Shown here in pieces: positions 45,385 through 53,583 of a stretch of DNA of 64,000 nucleotides; the first letter of the stretch is position 1, and each line of letters opens with the position of its first letter. The notes beneath the pieces are model-generated. The model saw only the letters and a program-made list of their open reading frames with translations. It was not told the origin of the DNA and did not search any database. A program made the translations under genes and the position numbers. Source of the stretch: Salinimicrobium sp035607535. Lineage in GTDB: Bacteria > Bacteroidota > Bacteroidia > Flavobacteriales > Flavobacteriaceae. The stretch covers positions 62,001 to 126,000 of the forward strand of contig NZ_JAYDZX010000011.1 in NCBI RefSeq assembly GCF_035607535.1. The letters run 5' to 3'.

Positions 45385-47565
45385 GTGATTGAGTTAAACA
45401 TTTTAGGGCCGGCCGAAATACGAAATTCTAAGGGAGAGTTGGAAAACTCCTTTCTGGCCGGCCCAAAACGTTTAGCCCTGCTTACTTTCCTGTTACTGCA
45501 CCGCCCCCGCGGCTTTCACCGCAGAGATAGCCTGCTCCCTCTTTTCTGGCCTGAGCAGGATCAAAAAAGTGCAAGGAATTCCCTTAGCAATATGCTCTAC
45601 CACATAAGAAAAACTCTTGGGAAAGAGGCACTAAAGAGCAGAGGCACAGAAGAGATAATGATGGTTCCCCAGGCTTTTTCTTCAGATGCTTTATTCTTCG
45701 AGGAAGCGATCGGGAAACAGGATTATGAAAATGCACTAAAGGTCTATAGAAGTGATCTTCTTAAAGGATTCTTTGTCAGCAACATTTCCCTGGAATTCGA
45801 TCACTGGCTGGAGAAAGAGCGGGAAAGGTTCCATACTTTAGCCAGAGATGCCTGTTCAAATCTGGCAGATTCATTCTTACAACAAAATAATTATGAAAAT
45901 GCGGCTAAATGGTTGAAAAAGGGAATAGAATTAGATCCTGACTCGGAAGAGCTTCATATGAAGTTGATGCAGTCACTTCACTATGACGGTAACAATAAGG
46001 CTGCCCTTGAAGTTTATGAGAATTTCAGCAGGTATTTGCAGGACGAATGGAATGAAGTGCCCAAACCGGAAATCAGAAAATTCGCCTCCAATCTTTCCGA
46101 AGAAACAAAGAAAGTTCCGGAACCACCGCGAGATCCAAGTAACAAAACAGAAGATGAGGCTTCAAAAAATGCTCTGGCCGTTCTACCTTTTGAAGACCTC
46201 AGCTCCAGGAAATTGCACTTTGCCGAAGGGATACATGGTGATATCCTTACCGCACTTTCCCGGATAAGTGATCTTCATGTCATCTCCAGGACCTCCGTAA
46301 AAAATTATCCTAAAACCGAAAAAACTTCGGCTCTTATTGGAAGGGAGCTTAATGTCACCTGGCTTCTTGAAGGGGAAGTTGAGCAGGCAGGAAAAATTAT
46401 CAGGATCAATGTTCGTTTAGTACATGCCCCGAATGATTCACAGGTATGGTCAAAAATGTATCAAGAGAAATTAACGGCAGAGAACATTTTTTCAATAAGA
46501 GATGCGGTTGCAGATGACATTTTAGAGACCTTGAAGATTCGGCTGTCTCCTCGTGAGAAAACACGGGAGGTACAGCATCCTACCCAGAACCTTGAGGCCT
46601 ACCGGCTTTACACTTTAGGCAGAAGTAGTTTGGACCTGCGAACAGAGGACGGTATCTACCGCGGACTTGATCTCTTTAAAGGTTCGATAGAACTTGATCC
46701 TGACTATGCTCTGGCCTGGTCAGGTCTTGCTGATGCACATTCCCTGTTAAAATACTATGGACTCCCCTTGCCGCCAAATTCCCTATCCCCAATATTTGTT
46801 GCTTCAAAGGCTGTGGAACTAAACCCCAATCTCGGAGAAGCTCACTGCTCGTTAGGGATTGCCTATTCCGGAGAACAGAATGGTCCTGCTGCCAAAAGGG
46901 AATTCGAAGCAGCAATAAATCTTTCACCCAGTTATGCCGAAGCTTATATCTGGCTAGGCTGGATCAATCTAATGATGGGAAATGCTACAGAAGCACTTGC
47001 CGTGGGCGAAAAGTCTGTAAAATTCAATCCTCTTTCCCCTGCCTTCAGGATCTTTTTATCAATTATTTATCTGGGAAATAAGAAGTATGCTGAAGGCCTT
47101 AAAGAAGCTCAAAGAGCAAGAGAGATCAATCCCGATTATAGCTTCACTCATTTTGTAGAAGGGCTGAGCCTTTATCATCTTGACCAATTTGAAGAAGCGT
47201 TGTTCGCTTTAAAGAAAACATTGCCTCACGCGCTTCCTCTTAGTACTCCTTCCAGGGCAGAAGTACAGACCCTGATGGCTTTTTGTTATCACGCACTTGG
47301 CAATAGCGAGTGGGGACAGAACTTAAAAGAGGAGATTCACAGCCGTATAAATCCTTTCCCCATGGCTATGCTACATGCCCTCTATGATGAAAAAAATGCC
47401 GCTTTTCGTTCTCTTGAAAATGTGCAGGAGTGGGGTTCTTTTTCAAACGAGATCATCAGGTATCTTTTTCCCAAGGTATTTGCAGACCTGCGTAAGGATG
47501 AACGCTTTACCCAATTAATTGGAAAAATTAACAAGGCCTGGGGACTTGAGCAGGAGCATGAATAA
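45385..47565 (+). CDS. SARP/BTAD-type regulator with TolB-like and TPR domains
   Basis: A 726-residue regulator starting with GTG (no ATG is available upstream before a stop). It has a winged-helix DNA-binding part (residues 1-95, ILGPAEIRNSKG to RNSLSNMLYHIRK), a bacterial transcriptional-activation domain with TPR-like helices (about 100-245), a TolB/FlgO-like segment (about 265-395, LAVLPFEDLSS to EGEVEQAG) and a C-terminal set of about eight TPR units (about 410-700). SARP-like proteins with such sensory additions are known from many phyla. The inverted repeat 16 bases upstream suggests autoregulation, and the divergent lipoprotein is a candidate target. Confidence 0.82.
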   Translation: MIELNILGPAEIRNSKGELENSFLAGPKRLALLTFLLLHRPRGFHRRDSLLPLFWPEQDQKSARNSLSNMLYHIRKTLGKEALKSRGTEEIMMVPQAFSSDALFFEEAIGKQDYENALKVYRSDLLKGFFVSNISLEFDHWLEKERERFHTLARDACSNLADSFLQQNNYENAAKWLKKGIELDPDSEELHMKLMQSLHYDGNNKAALEVYENFSRYLQDEWNEVPKPEIRKFASNLSEETKKVPEPPRDPSNKTEDEASKNALAVLPFEDLSSRKLHFAEGIHGDILTALSRISDLHVISRTSVKNYPKTEKTSALIGRELNVTWLLEGEVEQAGKIIRINVRLVHAPNDSQVWSKMYQEKLTAENIFSIRDAVADDILETLKIRLSPREKTREVQHPTQNLEAYRLYTLGRSSLDLRTEDGIYRGLDLFKGSIELDPDYALAWSGLADAHSLLKYYGLPLPPNSLSPIFVASKAVELNPNLGEAHCSLGIAYSGEQNGPAAKREFEAAINLSPSYAEAYIWLGWINLMMGNATEALAVGEKSVKFNPLSPAFRIFLSIIYLGNKKYAEGLKEAQRAREINPDYSFTHFVEGLSLYHLDQFEEALFALKKTLPHALPLSTPSRAEVQTLMAFCYHALGNSEWGQNLKEEIHSRINPFPMAMLHALYDEKNAAFRSLENVQEWGSFSNEIIRYLFPKVFADLRKDERFTQLIGKINKAWGLEQEHE

Positions 47566-47617
47566 AACAGGTTTTCCAATTAAAGAAACGGCAAAATAAC
47601 AGTCCTGAATAGAGCTT

Positions 47618-47633
47618 CAAAAATGTCATTTTT
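47618..47633. terminator. Palindrome between converging genes
   Basis: CAAAAATGTCATTTTT lies 53 bases after the SARP-like stop and 15 bases before the end of the minus-strand 478-residue gene. It is a copy of the recurring palindrome and may end transcription in both directions. No better terminator is seen in this gap. Confidence 0.45.
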
Positions 47634-47647
47634 AAAACCTCTTCCAA

Positions 47648-49084
47648 TCAGGCTTCAGCAGGCATAAACAAACGCTTTTCCTTGATCATTTCGGTAGTTC
47701 TTGGAGGCAGCATGTCTTCCCATCCACTCTTTCCTTCAGAGATCATTTTGTGTACTTCACGGGAATAAATATCCAGGATCTCCGGATTATAATTGGTAAT
47801 ATCCACTACCCTGCCATTGTCCTTGAAGAACTTGAAAAGCTCCTTCATGCGGGGATGGACCTTAAGATTTTCGCTGGTAATGATCTCTCCCGTGTCGGGA
47901 TCCTTGAGCGGATGCAGATAAACCTTTAGATCCCTGAAAAAGAGTTTACCAAAGGCCTCCAGTATACCTCCGCTAAGATGGCGGTAGTATTTTTCATCAA
48001 ACAAAGCGATAAATGTATTGACTCCCATCGTCAATCCCATTCTTTCTGCAGTGAATTGGGAAAAATACTCTACCAGCTTATAGTATTCCTGGAAATTTGA
48101 GATCATCACCATTTGTCCCAGGGAACCCAGAAGATCTGCCCTGTCAAGGAAATCTTTTTCGTCAATATCTCCTTCAGATTTTAAATTTGAAAGCGTGATC
48201 TCAAAAATGACCCGGGTCTTTTCCTTCTTAACTTTTTTCTCCTTCAGAAACAGATCGAGAGATTGCTCATACATGTTCATGTTCACCTTTGTAACCGGCC
48301 GGTAACTTCCCCGAAGCGTGAGAATATTCTTCTTATACAGCTCATTGGCTGGCAAAACGTTGTTCCCCGAAGAAGCAAACATGACCGCCTGGGTCATGCC
48401 GTTTTTCACTAGCTGAAGGCTCATAAGGCGATTGTCAACATCTTTGAAGACAGGCCCTGTAAAATTGATCATGTCGATCTCCACCTGGTCGCTGTTGAGA
48501 TGGTCATAGAGATGCTGCAGGAGAACTTTGGCATCATCATACTGGTAGAAGGCCCCATAGATCAAATTGGTGCCCATAGTTCCCAGCGTAATTTGCTGAA
48601 GGCCTGCATTATTTTCATGAAACTGAACATGAATAATGATCTCATTAAAATCCTCTTTTGGATCTGTCTGAAATCTTATTCCCAACCATCCATGGCCCTT
48701 ATATTTCTTGGCAAAATCTATGGTGGCAACGGTATTGGCGTAACTAAAAAAGAGCTTATCGGGATGTTTTTCCCTGGAGATTCGTTCCTCTAAAAGTCGG
48801 GTTTCGTATTCGAGCATGCTTTTGAGCCGGGCTTCGGTAACATAGCGGGCATCTTTTTCAATTCCATAGATAGCATCACTAAAGTCCTTGTCATAGGCGC
48901 TCATGGTCTTTGCTATAGTTCCTGAAGCGCCCCCGGCACGAAAAAAATTACGAACCGTTTCCTGCCCTGCTCCAATCTCGGCAAAGGTACCGTAGATGTG
49001 CTCGTTGAGATTGACTCTTAGGGCCTTGCTTTTCAAGGAAGGCACAGGATCGAATTCCATGTCGTCTCTATCTCTGAATTTCAT
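47648..49084 (-). CDS. Conserved-looking protein of unknown function (478 residues)
   Basis: I do not recognise a family. The protein has no signal peptide or clear membrane helix. Well-ordered segments include EIGAGQETVRNFFRAGGASG, a run suggestive of a nucleotide- or phosphate-binding turn near residue 38, then FSYANTVATIDFAKKYKGHG and, later, RVIFEITLSNLKSE. Its composition is that of a folded cytoplasmic enzyme of about 55 kDa. I recall similar proteins in flavobacteria with inconsistent database names (nicotinate-nucleotide adenylyltransferase and even TonB-dependent receptor); the sequence supports neither. It lies 34 bases from the SulP gene on the same strand, so a shared transcript is possible. 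Confidence 0.6.
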   Translation of the reverse strand: MKFRDRDDMEFDPVPSLKSKALRVNLNEHIYGTFAEIGAGQETVRNFFRAGGASGTIAKTMSAYDKDFSDAIYGIEKDARYVTEARLKSMLEYETRLLEERISREKHPDKLFFSYANTVATIDFAKKYKGHGWLGIRFQTDPKEDFNEIIIHVQFHENNAGLQQITLGTMGTNLIYGAFYQYDDAKVLLQHLYDHLNSDQVEIDMINFTGPVFKDVDNRLMSLQLVKNGMTQAVMFASSGNNVLPANELYKKNILTLRGSYRPVTKVNMNMYEQSLDLFLKEKKVKKEKTRVIFEITLSNLKSEGDIDEKDFLDRADLLGSLGQMVMISNFQEYYKLVEYFSQFTAERMGLTMGVNTFIALFDEKYYRHLSGGILEAFGKLFFRDLKVYLHPLKDPDTGEIITSENLKVHPRMKELFKFFKDNGRVVDITNYNPEILDIYSREVHKMISEGKSGWEDMLPPRTTEMIKEKRLFMPAEA

Positions 49085-49118
49085 AGGTTCAAATTTAGTT
49101 ACGACTTGAATTTAAGAA

Positions 49119-50660
49119 TTAAATTCGGTCTGTAGCAACTTTCCAGGTAGGATCTTCAAGGATGTTGACCTCGATGATCTCATCGGCATTCTTAAGAAGT
49201 TGCCTGCAATCGCGGCTAAGGTGCCTAAGATGCAATTTTTTACCCTGCTTCAGGTACCGGTCGGTCAACCTGTTCACGGCTTCAATTCCCGACATGTCGA
49301 CGATACGGCTTTCAGAAAAATCAATGATCACCTCCTCCGGATCTCCGGTAACGTCGAACTTTTCATTAAATGCAGCTACACTTCCGAAGAAAAGGGGTCC
49401 GTAGATCTCATAATGCTTTACACCTTTGTCGTCAACATACTTGCGGACCCTGATTCTCTTTGCGTTATCCCAGGCAAAAACAAGAGCCGAAATGATCACC
49501 CCAACAAGTACGGCAAGGGCCAGGTTGTGAAGTACTACCGTAACGAAAGTTACAAGCACCATCACCAATACATCGCTCTTTGGCATTCTTCGGAAGGTTC
49601 TTAAACTCGCCCACTCAAAGGTACCAATGGAAACCATGATCATAACTCCCGTTAAAGCGGCCATTGGTAACAATTCAATAATGTTTGCCGCGAACATAAC
49701 AAAGACCAGTAACATTACAGCAGCAACAATTCCCGATAATCTCGCTCTTGCACCTGAAGAAACGTTGATCAAACTCTGCCCGATCATGGCACAGCCTCCC
49801 ATTCCCGAGAAGAATCCTGAAAGTATATTTGCAGTTCCCTGCGCCACACATTCCTTGTTACTTCTCCCTCTGGTTTCGGTAAGCTCATCCACAATATTTA
49901 AGGTAAGCAAACTTTCAATTAATCCTACTCCTGCCATGATTGCCGCAAAAGGGAAAATAAGAGCAAGAGTTTCCCAGGTGAAGGGCACCATAGGAATATG
50001 AAACGGAGGAAAACCTCCTTCAATAGAAGCAATATCACCTACAGTCTTGGTATCTATTCCAAAGAATGCAACCAGCCCGAATACCACCAGAATTGCTGCA
50101 AGGGAGGAAGGAAATACTTTAGTTAACTTAGGTAATCCCCAAATGATGAGCATAGTGAGCAGAACTAAGCCTAGCAAAATGTAAAGGTTCTGGCCCGTCA
50201 TCCACACGAGCTCCCCGGCTTCATTTAGGGTTTTGAACTGGTCCAGTTGAGACATGAAGATGATAATGGCAAGACCATTTACAAACCCAAAGATCACCGA
50301 ATGTGGCACCAGCCTTATCAGCTTTCCAAGTCTTAGGACTCCTGCCAGCAGTTCAAGCACTCCTGCAAGTACAACGGTTGCAAAAACATATTCCGGCCCG
50401 TGCGAAATTGCCAGTGCTGCAATAACTACTGCTACTGCCCCGGTAGCACCCGATATCATTCCCGGACGTCCTCCCAGGATAGAAGTCACAAGACCCATTA
50501 CAAAAGCAGCGTAAAGACCTGTCAAAGGTGAAAGTCCTGCGATCATTGCAAAAGCAACAGCTTCAGGAATTAACGCCAACGCAACGGTGAGTCCTGCCAG
50601 GATTTCATTTTTATAATCTACTTTCTGGGAAAAATCGAAAAGGTTGAAGATCTGCTTCAT
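49119..50660 (-). CDS. SulP family anion transporter with STAS domain
   Basis: A 513-residue SulP transporter: about twelve to fourteen membrane helices (residues 20-400) with the family signature region (PLTGLYAAFVMGLV, GGRPGMISGATGAVA) and a C-terminal STAS domain (about 415-500, EVIIDFSESRIVDMSGIEAV, the phospho-regulated loop). Members import sulfate or bicarbonate, coupled to sodium or protons. No sulfate-assimilation or carbonic anhydrase gene is adjacent, so the substrate stays open; the neighbouring PEP carboxylase gene 3 kb away uses bicarbonate, a weak hint only. Confidence 0.9.
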   Translation of the reverse strand: MKQIFNLFDFSQKVDYKNEILAGLTVALALIPEAVAFAMIAGLSPLTGLYAAFVMGLVTSILGGRPGMISGATGAVAVVIAALAISHGPEYVFATVVLAGVLELLAGVLRLGKLIRLVPHSVIFGFVNGLAIIIFMSQLDQFKTLNEAGELVWMTGQNLYILLGLVLLTMLIIWGLPKLTKVFPSSLAAILVVFGLVAFFGIDTKTVGDIASIEGGFPPFHIPMVPFTWETLALIFPFAAIMAGVGLIESLLTLNIVDELTETRGRSNKECVAQGTANILSGFFSGMGGCAMIGQSLINVSSGARARLSGIVAAVMLLVFVMFAANIIELLPMAALTGVMIMVSIGTFEWASLRTFRRMPKSDVLVMVLVTFVTVVLHNLALAVLVGVIISALVFAWDNAKRIRVRKYVDDKGVKHYEIYGPLFFGSVAAFNEKFDVTGDPEEVIIDFSESRIVDMSGIEAVNRLTDRYLKQGKKLHLRHLSRDCRQLLKNADEIIEVNILEDPTWKVATDRI

Positions 50661-50867
50661 GTTATTTTTACTAAAGAAGAAATGGATGATTGTCTTTCCT
50701 TTAAAAGAAAGAGATTGAGGTTAGCTTAGCTCCAAGGATCTCAATGGAGTAAGCGGTGATAAAATATGTTTTATTGCTGCTCGTCATAAGAGCCGGCAAA
50801 AATAGGCTTTTTTTGAGGAAACAAACAAAAGAAATGGCTGAGTTAGGCAGATGAAAGAAATTTTATT

Positions 50868-51374
50868 TCAGGAAATTTCAGCCCATATTTTCCTAAGACC
50901 CAGATCCTTTCCAAGAACAGGATCGGCCCCGGGTAAAGGCACCGCCGCAATATTCTGGTCTGCTGCTGGTCTCTCATCGGGTTTCCCGGTATTCATATCA
51001 TGAGATTTACCTTCAGGATAAGCTCCCACCACAGCAAAGTCCTCCTCATCCAAATTCTTATGAGCCACCCCGGCGGGAATTACGATCACGTCTCCTGCAA
51101 AGACTTCCAGTTTTTCCCCTTTTTCGCCCCCTAATTGTAGCAGTGACCTACCGTTGTAGATCCCAAGCACCTCATGGGTGTTGCTGTGGTAGTGGTGATA
51201 ATCGAAAACTCCGTTGCGCCAGGAGTTCTTCCAATTGTTCTTAGCAAACAGTTCTTCAAAATATTTCGCAGCAGTTTCCCCGGTTTCGTCTGTAACTTTC
51301 CTGTACACCAGTAACGGAAGTTTACTATTCGGGATAGAGCCGTCATCCTTAAGAAAGAGCTTCTCTGGTTTCAT
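50868..51374 (-). CDS. Cupin domain protein, YjlB-like
   Basis: A 168-residue single-domain cupin. Motif one is YHHYHSNTHEVLGIYNGR with metal-binding His and Glu, motif two AGDVIVIPAGVAHKNL with the second His. The C-terminal part (ADPVLGKDLGLRKIW) resembles the B. subtilis YjlB group. The reaction is unknown. A frame opening 22 codons earlier exists, but MKPEKLFLKDDG is the normal family beginning. It stands alone between the SulP and glycogen synthase genes. Confidence 0.82.
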   Translation of the reverse strand: MKPEKLFLKDDGSIPNSKLPLLVYRKVTDETGETAAKYFEELFAKNNWKNSWRNGVFDYHHYHSNTHEVLGIYNGRSLLQLGGEKGEKLEVFAGDVIVIPAGVAHKNLDEEDFAVVGAYPEGKSHDMNTGKPDERPAADQNIAAVPLPGADPVLGKDLGLRKIWAEIS

Positions 51375-51626
51375 AAGCCAACAATTTGATAAGAATATAA
51401 GGTAGTGATTTTTACCTTTGTTAAACCTATCCACGGACATTGTTTAAAGCAAAAAGCAGTATTCGGGCAGGTTCACTCACCTCCCGTATACTGCAACTTA
51501 TGCTTCCTCCGTACTAACCTTCATTCTCTACCACTGCAGCTACTTTTGTATTTCTAAGTTTCTGACTACTGCCCCTATTCACATAGGAGGTGCTGACCAC
51601 TGAAGACTGACCACTGCTGGCTGAGC

Positions 51627-53183
51627 TTAAGCTACTCTCACCTCCGCCGGATTGAAAGCGTAAAGGAGTTTGTAATACTCATCCACAGATTTTTTCCAGG
51701 TAAAACGCATTCTCCTGGCATTTACCTGTATCTGTTTCCAGGTAGTTTTTTCGTGCTGAAAAAGGTATAGGGCTTCTTTGAAACTCTCTACCATGTTGTA
51801 AACTTTTTCATCGTAGGTCTTTCCATCAAAGGCAAATCCTGTATGCACGTGCTGCACGGTATCTTTAAGTCCGCCGGTATGGTGAACCAGACATGGCTGC
51901 CCATTTCGCATTGCCAGCATCTGACTTATTCCGCAAGGTTCAAAAAGACTTGGCATGAAATAGAGATCGGAATCCCTGTAAATGGAGTTGACTACAGCTT
52001 CACTCTGAGTATTAATAAATATAAAGTTCTCTCTTTTATAGCTAAGATCTTTCAACAGGTCCTCATAGTCGTGAGCTCCTGTCCCAAGCAGCACATATAC
52101 TCCGCCTACTTCCTCAAGTTGATCGAGGATTTGCAGCAGGGCTTCTGGCGAACGCTTAAAGAAATAGAACTTTTGCTCTGTAAGCCTGGCAACACTGGCG
52201 CAAATGAACTTTGGCCGTTTCTTCAAAAAAGGAACTATTTTTTCACCTGTGTGGGCAAGAAATTCGGCTTTACTTCTGTGGGGTTCTCTTTGAAGCTGCT
52301 GAAAGATCGTAGTGGCAATATTCTGGAAAAGCTTTCCTTTTTTAACCGGTACATTCTCATAATCTGACCCATTGAGAATTCCGTGAAAACGGCCTTCCCT
52401 ATCGGCCTGCTTTAGATCCTCCTCAAGACCTTCGCCCCCAATAAATTCGGGTGCTTCGCTCGGCAGCAAAACGTCCTGTTTATATGAAGGAGAAACTGTA
52501 TGTACAGAATCGGCGAACCTTATTCCCATGGCCATGAGATTAAAACAATCGTGATAACGCGGATCCTTAAGAGCTTCCCTGTTCCAGTCTATGTTAGGGA
52601 ACCAGGTTGCTAAAGAAGAATAGCTATGCTCAAAAGGACGGATCCCCTGGAGAGCCAGGTTGTGGATACAATAAACAAATTTCACCTTCTTCAATTTATT
52701 ATAAGAAGGATGGAAATTCTTAAGGAACAACAGCATGCTGGAATGCCAGTCATGAAGGTGAATGATATCCAGTTTTCCAAAATGTCCCTGTCTTACAGCT
52801 TCGGCCACTGCAGTACAAAAAATGGTGTACTTGATCACATCGGTGAAGAAGGGCTCATAGGGATCATGATGATACACTCCTCCAATGCTTCCCGCTTCGA
52901 TCTCGGGATGATGGATCACATAGTGCGTAATGTTTTTGTGCTGTTCTTTTGGCGCAACCTCATAGAGCTGGGCCGAATAAGCTTCGCCTCTCAACTCAAA
53001 ATTCAAAGTTGCCTTTAATTTTCCCATTTTGTGCAGGCGGGAATAAGAAGGAACGATCACGTGCACCCGGTCTCCCCTATCGGAGATCTGTCGTGGGACA
53101 TCCCTGATAACATCACCTACCCCACCAACTTTGCAGTTAGAAATTGCATCATTTTCTGAGGCGACAAAAAGAAAATTGTTCAT
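51627..53183 (-). CDS. glgA: Glycogen (starch) synthase
   Basis: A 518-residue GT5 enzyme that adds glucose from a nucleotide-sugar donor to glycogen. The N-terminal lobe opens with SNCKVGGVGDVIRDVP: the donor-binding motif K-x-G-G is present but the following residues differ from the classic KTGGLADV. The C-terminal lobe has a clear donor site (SLFEPCGISQMLAM) and HTGGLKDTV. Length is a little greater than E. coli GlgA. It stands alone; glgP is 8 kb away, both on the minus strand. The start at 53183 (MNNFLFVASE) matches the family. Confidence 0.93.
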   Translation of the reverse strand: MNNFLFVASENDAISNCKVGGVGDVIRDVPRQISDRGDRVHVIVPSYSRLHKMGKLKATLNFELRGEAYSAQLYEVAPKEQHKNITHYVIHHPEIEAGSIGGVYHHDPYEPFFTDVIKYTIFCTAVAEAVRQGHFGKLDIIHLHDWHSSMLLFLKNFHPSYNKLKKVKFVYCIHNLALQGIRPFEHSYSSLATWFPNIDWNREALKDPRYHDCFNLMAMGIRFADSVHTVSPSYKQDVLLPSEAPEFIGGEGLEEDLKQADREGRFHGILNGSDYENVPVKKGKLFQNIATTIFQQLQREPHRSKAEFLAHTGEKIVPFLKKRPKFICASVARLTEQKFYFFKRSPEALLQILDQLEEVGGVYVLLGTGAHDYEDLLKDLSYKRENFIFINTQSEAVVNSIYRDSDLYFMPSLFEPCGISQMLAMRNGQPCLVHHTGGLKDTVQHVHTGFAFDGKTYDEKVYNMVESFKEALYLFQHEKTTWKQIQVNARRMRFTWKKSVDEYYKLLYAFNPAEVRVA

Positions 53184-53583
53184 AGCTAAAGACTAAAAAA
53201 TTACCATCTCGTTTACAGGACGAAAATACCTTTTAAAGCCATAACTGACAGCATATCAAAAGGTTAAATTAGTATTAAATAAAGCTTACTTCAAACGTTT
53301 TAGTTTCCCTTATTTCCCGAAATGGACTAAATAGGCAAAAACAACGGCCCTTTTTTCTTCCGGAAAGTTCCTTCAGCGGGAAAAATTAATTCAGCCATTC
53401 GGGTAAAGATATTTTCATTAAAAATGTTAGCATAGAAAAAGATCTTACAGCTGCCATTTTGCGAAAACGTTATTGCAAAAAAAATTGCCTAAAGCCTAAT
53501 ATTCTCTGTGCTTCCGCTTTTGAAACTATGAGCTATTACCTAAATTGTTGAAGACAATTACGAATCTTAAGAATCCTCCGAAA
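53184..53583. other. Divergent upstream region of glgA and ppc
   Basis: This 400-base stretch contains the promoters of two divergent carbon-metabolism genes. AT-rich segments and AAACGTTTTAG/GAAAACGTTATTGC, both with AACGTT cores, stand out as possible regulator sites. I see no coding frame and no exact TAnnTTTG element. Confidence 0.45.
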
